Of a stretch of DNA of 40,621 nucleotides, positions 17,883 to 24,928 are shown piece after piece. Under the pieces are notes generated by a model. The model made no database searches. It saw only the letters and a list, made by a program, of their open reading frames with translations, and was not told the DNA's origin. Positions within the stretch are counted from its first letter, which is position 1, and every line of letters starts with the position of its first letter. The position numbers were made by a program, and so were the translations under genes. Source of the DNA: Ruegeria sp. HKCCD7303 (GTDB lineage Bacteria; Pseudomonadota; Alphaproteobacteria; Rhodobacterales; Rhodobacteraceae); contig NZ_WVRE01000015.1 in assembly GCF_013111185.1 (NCBI RefSeq), positions 1 to 40,621 on the forward strand, read 5' to 3'.

Positions 17883-18659
17883 ATGACAAGAGATATTGAA
17901 GCAAGCGCTAAGTCAATCGCTGATGCCCTGACCTCTGCCCAGCAGATATCTAAACTGTCCTCAGAGGCCGAACAGCTAACGCTGGATGAAGCATATTCGA
18001 TTGCAAGTCGCGTCCGAGAGCTACAGGGCAAAAAGAGAGTTGGCCGGAAGGTCGGCTTCACGAACCGCACGATTTGGCCTGTTTATGGTGTAGATCAACC
18101 CATTTGGGGAGAGGTTCACTCAGATGGGCTGTTTTCGACTGATCAGCCGGTAAACTTGGCAAGGTATTCAGAACCGAGAATCGAACCAGAAATCGTACTC
18201 GGCCTTGGCTATGCGCCGACGGCTGAAATGAACAATGAGCAGTTGGCAGGTTGCGTGGAGTGGGTCGCTCCAGGATTTGAAATTGTGCAATCGATTTATC
18301 CCGGCTGGAAATTCTCGGTCGAAGATTCAATCGCAGCACAAGGATTGCACGGCTGCCTTGTTCTTGGCGACAAAATCGAGGCTACGCATGATGTTTTGAC
18401 CGGCTTGGCCGAAGTGCCACTAGCATTATTCAAGGGTGCCGAGGCCATCGAGTCCGGCAAAGGTGAAAACGCGCTCGGCGGCCCAATTGAAGTCTTGGCT
18501 CATCTAGTGTCTCTGCTCTCCGAAGCCGACCAGCTTCGGGGAGGCGAGCTGGTTACAACCGGCACTTTGACAGACGCATGGCCAGTGTCTCCGGGTGAAG
18601 AATGGTCAGCTGGTTTTGGTGGCGTGATGGAAACTGAGCTATCGGTACGATTTACATGA
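17883..18659 (+). CDS. Fumarylacetoacetase/2-keto-4-pentenoate hydratase-family enzyme
   Basis: A cytoplasmic enzyme of 258 residues, the normal size for MhpD/DmpE-type hydratases. Motifs: helical N-terminus ADALTSAQ, KVGFTNRT, EPRIEPEIVLGL with the paired Glu of the metal site, and GTLTDAWPVSPGEEW near the end. Family members hydrate 2-keto-4-pentenoates or decarboxylate similar keto acids in aromatic ring meta-cleavage. No other meta-cleavage genes are present, so substrate and pathway are open. The start ATG 17883 was chosen over an upstream one (17844), because the relic at 2365 has homology starting at this ATG and a TATAAT is just ahead. Confidence 0.82.
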   Translation: MTRDIEASAKSIADALTSAQQISKLSSEAEQLTLDEAYSIASRVRELQGKKRVGRKVGFTNRTIWPVYGVDQPIWGEVHSDGLFSTDQPVNLARYSEPRIEPEIVLGLGYAPTAEMNNEQLAGCVEWVAPGFEIVQSIYPGWKFSVEDSIAAQGLHGCLVLGDKIEATHDVLTGLAEVPLALFKGAEAIESGKGENALGGPIEVLAHLVSLLSEADQLRGGELVTTGTLTDAWPVSPGEEWSAGFGGVMETELSVRFT

Positions 18660-18764
18660 GGCTTTGGTAGAGTGGTGACGCCGACTGCACCAAAGAAAAG
18701 TTGCTCTCAATAGCTGACCATGATGGTCTTCCACTTATTTCATCAATTCTGGGATGCAAATTAC

Positions 18765-20240
18765 ATGATGCTATCCAAATCAGATTACATGATGTTTCTC
18801 AGGCACCCCGCCTGGCTATGGATCAAGAAGCACGCCAAGCATCTGTTGCCGCCGATTGACCCCTCATTGCAGGCGCGCTTTGACGAGGGGCACGCGTTTG
18901 AGCCCTACGCGGAGGCGCTATTTGGTGATCTCGTCCACCTCGGTTTTTCAGATTTTTCAGAATACCAGGCTCTGCCCGCGCGTACTTTGGAGGTTTGGAA
19001 AGATGGTGCAAACGCCGTGGCACAGGGACGCTATGAAGATGGAACCATAACTTGCATCTCCGACATCGTGAGCCGCAGCGGCGATGAGTACGTTCTGACA
19101 GAGATCAAGAGCGCGACATCTGCAAAACCCGAGCACACTTTTGATCTCGCTTTCCAGCGTGTCGTGCTTGAGGCAGCCGGGTTCCCCATTGCGCGATGCG
19201 AAGTCGCACATGTGAACCGTGATTACATCAGAAATGGCGAAATCAATCCGCAAGAGCTTGTCAGCATCACTGACATCACGGATGCGGTGACTGAGCAGCT
19301 CGAAAAAACACGCACGCGTATCGATCAGGCATTGAGCGTCGTTGCCAGCGGTACGATGCCTGATCCGTCCCCCGAACGTGCGCGCCTTAAATCCTACGGT
19401 GAATGGCTGGAGATCCGCGAGAAGCTAGACCCTCCAATCGCGCCGGACAGCATCCACCGCCTTCCGTTCATGAATGCGGAAAAAGCCTCAGAACTCATCG
19501 CAGACGGGATCACAAAGATTGACGAGATCAGCGATCCATCTGTATTGGGCAAGTCGACGCAACGCTACTTGAGAGCCACGGCGAATGGTGGGCGCACAAT
19601 CGATCATCAGGAGTTGAGCAGGTTTCTGAGCGAGATTGTCTATCCGGTTTATTATTTTGACTACGAGACGTCTCAGAGTTTGGTGCCACCCTGGGACGGA
19701 ACGCGTCCCTATCAGCAAGTGGCTTTCCAGTATTCCTTGCATATCCAGCATGAGCCTGGCGGAGAAATTGAGCACAGGGAGTATCTCCACCGAGACGCCA
19801 GTAACCCGATGCCAGCCTTGCTGAAAAGGCTTCGTGAGGACATAGGAGACGTTGGCTCTTTAGTGGTTTGGTATGCGCCGTTCGAGAAATCGCGCAATAC
19901 GGAAATGGCGGAGACTTATCCAGAGCACGCAGAGTTTCTGGAAGGTCTAAATGCACGGGTTGTAGATCTTATGGAGCCGTTTGCGGATGAAGTGATCAAC
20001 GATCCCGCGTTCAAGGGAAGCGCCTCTATCAAGGCCGTCCTTCCAGCGTTTTTGCTAGAAATTTCATACGATGATCTGGACATCAGAGAGGGGGCGAGCG
20101 CGTCTCGCCTTTGGAAGGACGTAACACTGACCGAACCGGATGATTCAGCGCGCGAGAAGGTCTATTCTGATCTTGTGGCGTATTGCACGCGCGACACCTG
20201 GGCGATGGTCGCAATTCATCGGGAATTGCTGGCGATGTGA
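18765..20240 (+). CDS. DUF2779 protein: PD-(D/E)XK plus RNase H-like nuclease fold
   Basis: A protein of about 491 residues in this start choice; ATG 18720, 15 codons upstream, is also possible. The chosen start begins MMLSKSDYMMFLRHPAWLW, as I recall for the family. The N-terminal half shows a PD-(D/E)XK-like set: Asp100 in CISDIVSR and Glu113-x-Lys115 in LTEIKSA. The C-terminal half carries YYFDYETS (Asp299, Glu301), an RNase H/DEDD-like first motif, and PPWDGTRPYQQVAFQYSLH typical of DUF2779. Members I recall have cysteines between the halves, possibly for an iron-sulfur cluster; here that stretch has none. Likely a nucleic-acid processing enzyme of unknown target. It stands alone, convergent with the cyclase gene. 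Confidence 0.78.
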   Translation: MMLSKSDYMMFLRHPAWLWIKKHAKHLLPPIDPSLQARFDEGHAFEPYAEALFGDLVHLGFSDFSEYQALPARTLEVWKDGANAVAQGRYEDGTITCISDIVSRSGDEYVLTEIKSATSAKPEHTFDLAFQRVVLEAAGFPIARCEVAHVNRDYIRNGEINPQELVSITDITDAVTEQLEKTRTRIDQALSVVASGTMPDPSPERARLKSYGEWLEIREKLDPPIAPDSIHRLPFMNAEKASELIADGITKIDEISDPSVLGKSTQRYLRATANGGRTIDHQELSRFLSEIVYPVYYFDYETSQSLVPPWDGTRPYQQVAFQYSLHIQHEPGGEIEHREYLHRDASNPMPALLKRLREDIGDVGSLVVWYAPFEKSRNTEMAETYPEHAEFLEGLNARVVDLMEPFADEVINDPAFKGSASIKAVLPAFLLEISYDDLDIREGASASRLWKDVTLTEPDDSAREKVYSDLVAYCTRDTWAMVAIHRELLAM

Positions 20241-20280
20241 GGTGTGCTGCGAACCTCAAAACAACTGGCGGTGCTGCTCC

Positions 20281-20294
20281 CCTAGGAAACTAGG
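20281..20294. terminator. Small hairpin between convergent genes
   Basis: CCTAG-GAAA-CTAGG, a 5-bp stem with a GAAA tetraloop, sits between the convergent DUF2779 and cyclase genes. There is no U tract, so the terminator call is weak. Confidence 0.3.
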
Positions 20295-20325
20295 CGATTT
20301 GCCGGAGTTATGGCGCCCCCAACAC

Positions 20326-21300
20326 TTAATCTTGCCAATACAACCGATACAAGACGTGGTGACCGCGTAGACCTTTCAGGAGTCTGGGTTCTATTTCAGA
20401 AAATGAGAAATCGGTTCGTCCTCCGACCATGGCGCGAGTCGCATCTGAAACAAGTATCTCGCCCGCCGCACCAACGGTCGTTATGCGTGACGCTTTATTG
20501 ACCACCGTACCGAAAAAATCTCCACGAGATTGCACGACATCACCAGTATGAATCCCAATCCGAACACCGAAGGATGGCTCCGCGGATGCCGATGCAATGG
20601 CCCCCTGAATCTTAATAGCGGCCGTTAGTGCTTCTTTCGCGGACGGAAAGACGGACAACGTTCCGTCTCCAAGGGATTTCACGAACTGGCCATGATACTT
20701 TTCAATGATCGCCGCCAAGATTTGGAAGTGGTTTTCGATCAGCACCGACCAACGCTGATCGCCCAACGCCTCCGCCAACGTTGTACTGCCCTCTACATCA
20801 GTGAAAAGTACTGAAGCCAAACCTTCGGTTTGGATCAGATCGGGTCCATCTTCACGCGCAGCATCAACCAGTTTTTGGATGGCCAGCTGTTCTTTACCCA
20901 CGAGTTCAATATTTGGAGTTGGCACTGAAGCGTGGCGATTGATGATCTTCCAGGCTGCTCCCTCCAGGACAAAAATCAGAACTGTGCGGTAGAAGACGGC
21001 TTCATCAAAGCCGACAAACTGAATCTTGTGGACGAAGGATGACCATCCCGTTTCTCCGTTTTCGAAGGCCTCAGCTTCAACTTCTTCGAAAACGACGGGT
21101 GCCGGGATCTCCGCAAAAAATCCGCTAACCCCATCGCGAACTGCTTGCCCGCTCCAGAACTCACCTTCGCCTGTCCCAACGAACCTTAGTTCATCTGCTT
21201 TCGACAAAAAATCCTGCAACTCGTCAGTATTCTTCTTTGTTCTGAGTATTTCATACCAACGCCTCGAAACTGCCAGCAATTCAGGTGAGGAACGTATCAT
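20326..21300 (-). CDS. NTF2-like sensor fused to class III adenylate/guanylate cyclase
   Basis: A soluble protein of 324 residues; start taken at ATG 21298-21300, with GTG just upstream. Residues about 8-125 form an NTF2/SnoaL-like domain (RRWYEIL, FVGTGEGEFWSGQAVRDGV, AWKIINRHAS). A class III cyclase follows (about 160-300): SVLFTDVEGST holds the first metal Asp168, KSLGDGTLSVF the second metal Asp212, and GVRIGIHTGDV the dimer-side strand. Both metal aspartates are present, so activity is plausible, making cAMP or cGMP in response to a small ligand bound by the N-terminal part. Ligand and product choice are inference. It stands alone and convergent with the DUF2779 gene. Confidence 0.85.
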   Translation of the reverse strand: MIRSSPELLAVSRRWYEILRTKKNTDELQDFLSKADELRFVGTGEGEFWSGQAVRDGVSGFFAEIPAPVVFEEVEAEAFENGETGWSSFVHKIQFVGFDEAVFYRTVLIFVLEGAAWKIINRHASVPTPNIELVGKEQLAIQKLVDAAREDGPDLIQTEGLASVLFTDVEGSTTLAEALGDQRWSVLIENHFQILAAIIEKYHGQFVKSLGDGTLSVFPSAKEALTAAIKIQGAIASASAEPSFGVRIGIHTGDVVQSRGDFFGTVVNKASRITTVGAAGEILVSDATRAMVGGRTDFSFSEIEPRLLKGLRGHHVLYRLYWQD

Positions 21301-21749
21301 CACAAATTACTCGAGACGCTAAATGGAATGAGACTTACAAGGTCTTGCAACCGGTATCTCCATTTTTCGAAAGATGCAGGTCAATGCTGCCGCTGAGGTT
21401 TGGTCAGATCAAGACTTTTGTATTTCTCCAGAACGGAGCGCATCAGACGCAGATAAAAAGACGCGCGTCGGTTCAGAGCGAACTATCGACGGAGTTTCTG
21501 AGTTCGATTCCGGATTACAGGGTATCGAATCGCTTCGCTGTCTGAGAGCTACTCGACGCTGTACTGACCAGCAAAATAACATGCATCAGTGTATCGGGCA
21601 CACGCTAAGCTAGAAGGTTCCCAGAACTACGCGGTGAATTTCTAAGTACAGCACGCTCCGTCTTGACATGGTTATGCGAACTGGTTCAGCTTGCGGTCAT
21701 GACGTTCACACGCATCCACTGCCATCGAATATCGGCCTGAGGTCGATAA
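21301..21749. other. Intergenic interval ahead of the tRNA-like gene
   Basis: About 450 bases without a convincing gene; an 80-codon plus-strand frame at 21374 has no recognisable features. One stretch near 21501 contains GTTCGATTCC but cannot form a matching T-stem. The promoter for the tRNA-like gene and cassette should lie here; I see no clear -35/-10 pair. Confidence 0.35.
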
Positions 21750-21768
21750 CCCACGCAAAATCCGTGGG
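21750..21768 (+). promoter_or_regulatory. Hairpin overlapping the 5' end of the tRNA-like gene
   Basis: CCCACG-CAAAATC-CGTGGG gives a perfect 6-bp stem and a 7-base loop. The last three bases are also the first three of the tRNA-like acceptor stem, so hairpin and acceptor stem are mutually exclusive. It could guide 5' processing or act as a switch; both are inference. Confidence 0.4.
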
Positions 21769-21859
21769 AGGCAGCATTGGTATGCGGGCGAGGCTTATAT
21801 CCTTGTAATTGCTCCAGATTAGAGTGCACGAGTCGGTTCGATTCCGACGCCTCCTACCA
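21766..21859 (+). tRNA. Atypical tRNA or tRNA-like RNA, predicted anticodon UAU, long variable arm
   Basis: Acceptor strands GGGAGGC (21766-21772) and GCCTCCT (21849-21855) pair over 7 bp, the outermost being G-U. Discriminator A and an encoded CCA (21857-21859) follow. The T arm is canonical: GTCGG-TTCGATT-CCGAC (21832-21848). The D arm is short (GCA-TTGGTA-TGC), as in long-variable-arm tRNAs. The anticodon arm CGAGG-CTTATAT-CCTTG reads UAU (would decode AUA), with U before it. About 26 bases remain for a variable arm that can form TGCTC/GAGTG. Oddities: 94 nt, A at position 8 instead of U, three bases between D and anticodon stems. T arm and acceptor are strong evidence; amino-acid identity is doubtful. 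The first cassette gene has its ribosome site four bases downstream. Confidence 0.6.
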
Positions 21860-21878
21860 TCCTCAGGAGGTGTCTGAC

Positions 21879-22040
21879 ATGGCGGGCGACGTCACGAACG
21901 CAATTGATTTCAAAGACATCAAACAATCGGTCGAGGAGAGCCTCGGACGCACACCCGAAGGCTGGTCCGGCTTGCCAGATCTCGAGAGGGGTCTTCCATC
22001 TCAACAAGACCAAGTTCTGGAGAATGTGACTGATGGATGA
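21879..22040 (+). CDS. Small acidic cassette protein 1, unknown
   Basis: A 53-residue protein (MAGDVTNAIDFKDIKQSVEE onward) with an ideal ribosome site CAGGAGGTG seven bases before the ATG and only four bases after the CCA of the tRNA-like gene. The start is certain from this signal. Acidic, probably helical at the N-terminus, no export signal. No family recognised. Its last 8 bases overlap the next gene as ATGGATGA. First member of the seven-gene cassette. Confidence 0.7.
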   Translation: MAGDVTNAIDFKDIKQSVEESLGRTPEGWSGLPDLERGLPSQQDQVLENVTDG

Positions 22041-23091
22041 TGTCGAAAAGAACTGGAAGGAATTCCGGGAAAAGGTTCGAGGTGTGATCGAGGACCATGG
22101 AGCTCCAAATGATCTCCGCTCATTTGACGCCTGGTACGCCGAAGACATGCGTTTGGTGATGGCGCACAACTACCCAGCTCCGCGCGTCTCTGACGTCACA
22201 TGGTCGACCGAGTTTCTGCATGTCGAGTGTGATGACCGCGAAGTGGTCGACCGTATGATGATTGCTATGGCGGAGGTTTCACACGATCTCAAAGAGGCGC
22301 GCGCCCGGAGGTCAGTGATGAGCAGTGTTGTCGACTGGAACGATATTCATGGAAGCGTCTTCAAGCAGCTTGGTGAGCATCGTGCCGGGTGGGCGGAGCA
22401 GCTTACGCTTGCACTTGAGAAAGTGAAGAGGTTGATCGACGAGCAGCCCGACCTGTTTGGTGATGAACGCCCGTCCATCGTTCAGATCAAACAGAAATGG
22501 GGAGGCTTGCGCGTCTATGAGGGCCCGGGCTGCAACCAGGCTACGAGTGAAGAGATTCAATGGCGTGTCGATCAGATTGAGCAAACCTGTGAAGGTTGTT
22601 CTAATTCTGCCCAACGTCAGAACGTCCTTGGGTTTGTGACGACGCTTTGCAGCTGGTGCTACAATGATGCTCTGCGGCGGCGATTTGAGGGCGCCGAAGA
22701 ATCCTGGCCCGACAGCCTGAGGCTGGACATTGTGGAAAACTATCCAGACCTCGTTTCTCCGGATTGCGCATCTCTTGTTCCTGCTGTCGGAAAGGGCTGG
22801 CTCGTCATGATTTCGCAAGCACTCCACAAGCTTTTCTTCAGTCAGGATTTCAGGGCACTGGACCCTCGAACTATCCAGATCTCGGATATTAAGAAAGGCC
22901 AGGATGGCAAGATTTCCATCGGTTTCAGTCGTTACCACGATCTCATTCAGGAGTACGCTGACTGGATGGAATTTCGATGCGGTGTGACGTGTGAAGAGTG
23001 TGGCCACGTTGGTGACATCGTTCGGACAGCCGACGGGTCTCAAGTGCTCTGTTCTCACTGTTACTGTACTCGGGAGAAGTCTGATGGGTGA
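22033..23091 (+). CDS. Duplicated zinc-ribbon-like protein, phage-type
   Basis: A 352-residue protein, the largest of the cassette. Unit A: IVQIKQKWGGLRVYEG (149-164), a predicted helix, CEGC (186-189) and CSWC (206-209). Unit B: IQISDIKKGQDGKISIGF (281-298), a helix, CEEC (320-323) and CSHC (340-343). Each unit is a beta pair, helix and four-cysteine cluster that should bind one zinc ion. Unit A resembles a short-protein family I know from phages and prophages (VKEKFGGLRFY, then CEVCG and TLC). The N-terminal 95 residues are helical and unrecognised. Function unknown; nucleic-acid or protein binding is a reasonable guess. It overlaps both neighbours by 8 bases. Confidence 0.78.
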   Translation: MDDVEKNWKEFREKVRGVIEDHGAPNDLRSFDAWYAEDMRLVMAHNYPAPRVSDVTWSTEFLHVECDDREVVDRMMIAMAEVSHDLKEARARRSVMSSVVDWNDIHGSVFKQLGEHRAGWAEQLTLALEKVKRLIDEQPDLFGDERPSIVQIKQKWGGLRVYEGPGCNQATSEEIQWRVDQIEQTCEGCSNSAQRQNVLGFVTTLCSWCYNDALRRRFEGAEESWPDSLRLDIVENYPDLVSPDCASLVPAVGKGWLVMISQALHKLFFSQDFRALDPRTIQISDIKKGQDGKISIGFSRYHDLIQEYADWMEFRCGVTCEECGHVGDIVRTADGSQVLCSHCYCTREKSDG

Positions 23092-23248
23092 TGACGACGA
23101 CGTTGAGCTGGATGAACAAACCTTGCGTTTGCTTAGGCTTCGGGAGGCTGAAATTGCGGCCGGTCGAGCAACACTAACCAAGTCGATTACCTCGGATGAG
23201 ATCCGGTCGCGAAAGGTGCCTGATCCGAAGGGTGAGCCAGATGCGTGA
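23084..23248 (+). CDS. Small acidic cassette protein 3, unknown
   Basis: A 54-residue protein (MGDDDDVELDEQTLRLLRLR onward) with a very acidic N-terminus and an Arg/Leu helix. Its first 8 bases, ATGGGTGA, overlap the end of the zinc-ribbon-like gene. The alternative upstream in-frame start (22991) lies deep in that gene and is rejected. GGGAGAAG precedes the ATG by a few bases. No family recognised. Confidence 0.65.
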   Translation: MGDDDDVELDEQTLRLLRLREAEIAAGRATLTKSITSDEIRSRKVPDPKGEPDA

Positions 23249-23396
23249 CGAGACTTCAGAAGAGGAAATCCCAATTTTCGTAGTCTGCGAGACTTTGGTG
23301 AACGGCAAACTTCGAGAGATTGAAGGAAAAGAGATCACTGTAAAACCGAACAAGATCTTAGTCTTGACGATCAGTGTCGAGGATGTTGAGCGATGA
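23241..23396 (+). CDS. Small cassette protein 4, unknown
   Basis: A 51-residue protein (MRDETSEEEIPIFVVCETLV onward) with probable beta-strands (IPIFVVCETLV, ILVLTISVED). It starts within ATGCGTGA, the third 8-base overlap in the cassette, and its stop overlaps the next start by 4 bases (ATGA). No family recognised. The phased overlaps make this frame much more credible than its length alone would. Confidence 0.62.
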   Translation: MRDETSEEEIPIFVVCETLVNGKLREIEGKEITVKPNKILVLTISVEDVER

Positions 23397-23707
23397 CAGA
23401 TGATTTTTCAGAAGACGAGATCTTCGGGCGCCCGTTACAGGATGTTCCTCTGGATGACTTGATCGCAGAGTTGCAAGCTCGTCGCAAAGAGGGTCCGGAG
23501 GTCTGGCTTGCATTGCGCAAAATGATTTTCGAGCAAATCGCCGATTTTGCACAGCGTCCGGCCGATGCGCCCAAATGGCGGGATGAATGGGTCAAAGAGA
23601 ACACCTGGGATCTAGTGACTGACGACGATGATGTCGAGATCACTGATGGTAGCGGCAACGTGTTCGACGACCTCGGGATCGAAGACCCAAGGAAGAAGAC
23701 TTGGTGA
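23393..23707 (+). CDS. Acidic cassette protein 5, unknown
   Basis: A 104-residue strongly acidic protein (about a quarter Asp and Glu), with VPLDDLIAELQARRKEGPEVW helical in the N-terminal half and an acidic tail (TDDDDVEITDG). No export signal or membrane segment. The start ATG overlaps the preceding stop (ATGA), and its TGA shares one base with the next ATG (TGATG). I do not recognise a family. Confidence 0.68.
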   Translation: MTDDFSEDEIFGRPLQDVPLDDLIAELQARRKEGPEVWLALRKMIFEQIADFAQRPADAPKWRDEWVKENTWDLVTDDDDVEITDGSGNVFDDLGIEDPRKKTW

Positions 23708-23895
23708 TGGGGGCGGAGCATATCAGCTTGATCTTATCCGCCGTGATCATTGTCGCGTTGACGACCTACGTCAGACACATCGTCCACACTGCTGGAAAAG
23801 ATCGAGAAGTCGATCCAGAGCGAGTTCAAAGGATAATGCGAGATCTAGACTACAGCCACCTGGACCGAGTGATGAACCGGCGAAGGAAGAGGTAG
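23707..23895 (+). CDS. Small single-span membrane protein
   Basis: A 62-residue protein with one hydrophobic segment (ISLILSAVIIVALTTYV, residues 6-22) followed by a charged cytoplasmic-type tail ending NRRRKR. ATG 23707 overlaps the stop of the previous gene (TGATG); TTG 23701 is the alternative start. Small membrane proteins of this type occur in phage lysis or transport modules, but nothing here identifies one. Unknown function. Confidence 0.62.
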   Translation: MGAEHISLILSAVIIVALTTYVRHIVHTAGKDREVDPERVQRIMRDLDYSHLDRVMNRRRKR

Positions 23896-23899
23896 CGGG

Positions 23900-24496
23900 A
23901 TGTTGAAGGTGGTTGTCTATGTTGGTGATCAAGAGGTCGCCCGAGCTGTGGCTGAGAACGCTTCAGATCTGGCTGACGTGTCTAATTACGATATCCGCAT
24001 GAATGAGAGGGCATCTGAACAGCTCGGTGTTGAAGAACGAGGCCTTGGCGGCAGAATCGAAGACCACCCACGAAATCAAACTGTTTGGTCGCTTGTTCGC
24101 AAGATGGCAGACCTTTGGCTTGCAGGGACTGGTGCTGGTGAAGAAAGCGCTCAGGCAAAGCTGCTGCCGTTGATCCGTGAGTCCATTCGCGAACCAGACG
24201 AGAGGATCGAAAAGGCATCGAACCAGAATGACGATTGGAATGCTGTGATCAAACAGATTTCTGATGACGAGCCGTATTCCCTGGGCTTCTACGCTGACAA
24301 ATTTGAGTCGTGGACAGCGGACGAGATTGAAGCTCTTCGATGTGATGTGGTTGAAACAGCTACAGAGGAGGAACTACTGGCCGAGATCGAACGCCGGCGA
24401 AGAGCTGGTCTACTGCCCAAGGGGACCTCGAATGATGGCTTCTCAGATCTGGTTGATGATCTCTGGGGCAAACTCGATACAGACCCAGACCGCTAG
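23900..24496 (+). CDS. Cassette protein 7, phage-like N-terminal domain
   Basis: A 198-residue protein. The N-terminus LKVVVYVGDQEVARAVAENASDLADVSNYDIR, residues 2-33, resembles a short beta-rich domain I recall at the start of phage-type hypothetical proteins (I-A-x-x-x-x-N-x-S-x-LADVSDY). The remainder is helical and acidic (SWTADEIEALRCDVV, EEELLAEIERRRRAGLLPKG). GAGGTAGCGGG precedes the ATG. It ends the cassette; after it a repeat-rich gap begins. Function unknown, phage origin a moderate inference. Confidence 0.68.
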   Translation: MLKVVVYVGDQEVARAVAENASDLADVSNYDIRMNERASEQLGVEERGLGGRIEDHPRNQTVWSLVRKMADLWLAGTGAGEESAQAKLLPLIRESIREPDERIEKASNQNDDWNAVIKQISDDEPYSLGFYADKFESWTADEIEALRCDVVETATEEELLAEIERRRRAGLLPKGTSNDGFSDLVDDLWGKLDTDPDR

Positions 24497-24690
24497 TACA
24501 GTTACCTGCCGCCATTACCCAATATTTTACATACGAAGTCTTATATGGCGACTGTCGTTGTAGTAGTGCGCGCTTCTTCTAAGCGCCTCTCCTGCTAGGA
24601 ACCAAAGCGCCCCGGACAAGCATTTCGCCAACACTGCTCTGCGGAACCATGTACTACCAGTCTCTACGATGAGCATGGTTGACCGCAACC

Positions 24691-24781
24691 AGCCTGAAGC
24701 AGGCATTCACAATCACGCTTTTCAGTTTTGCACCAAGCCATTCACTAGGACATGCGCGACGTCCAGGAAATCATGTTGTCT
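24691..24781 (+). repeat. 91-base dispersed repeat, copy 1
   Basis: Matches 38409-38499 in the same orientation over 91 bases with six substitutions and no gaps, counted by eye. The other copy continues into a GGGCT/AGCCC element on its 5' side; this copy lacks that 5' half. Not coding as far as I can tell. Confidence 0.85.
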
Positions 24782-24797
24782 GCTGTAAACGACTGAA

Positions 24798-24853
24798 TTG
24801 GGCTCGGTGCCATCGTTGTCTGCTGTTAGCATGATTGGCCGCACGCAGCCCAA
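24798..24853. repeat. GGGCT/AGCCC dispersed element, copy 1
   Basis: Bounded by inverted arms TTGGGCT (24798-24804) and AGCCCAA (24847-24853), with inner AGCATGATTGGCCG. The tail continues with GACACTCGAAACTAG. Compare the copies at 25401, 29818, 32811 and 38361. Confidence 0.75.
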
Positions 24854-24928
24854 AGCCGACACTCGAAACTAGACTTTTCAACTCCCTAGTTGCGAACGAA
24901 GTGATCGTTGGCCGATTGCCGCTGTCGG

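Larger units (their letters stand above)
24497..24928. other. Repeat-rich intergenic interval
   Basis: No gene seen. It holds an inverted pair AACCATG (24645-24651)/CATGGTT (24674-24680), the 91-base repeat shared with 38409, and a complete GGGCT/AGCCC element, listed separately. Confidence 0.5.

Noticed and set aside
21491..21530. A second tRNA T arm around GTTCGATTCC
   Set aside because: The flanking bases do not pair into a 5-bp stem and no acceptor stem can be built.
22312..23274. A 320-codon minus-strand open frame opposite the zinc-ribbon-like gene
   Set aside because: It is the antisense shadow of a gene with clear motifs and coupled neighbours; the product has low-complexity Ser/Arg stretches.
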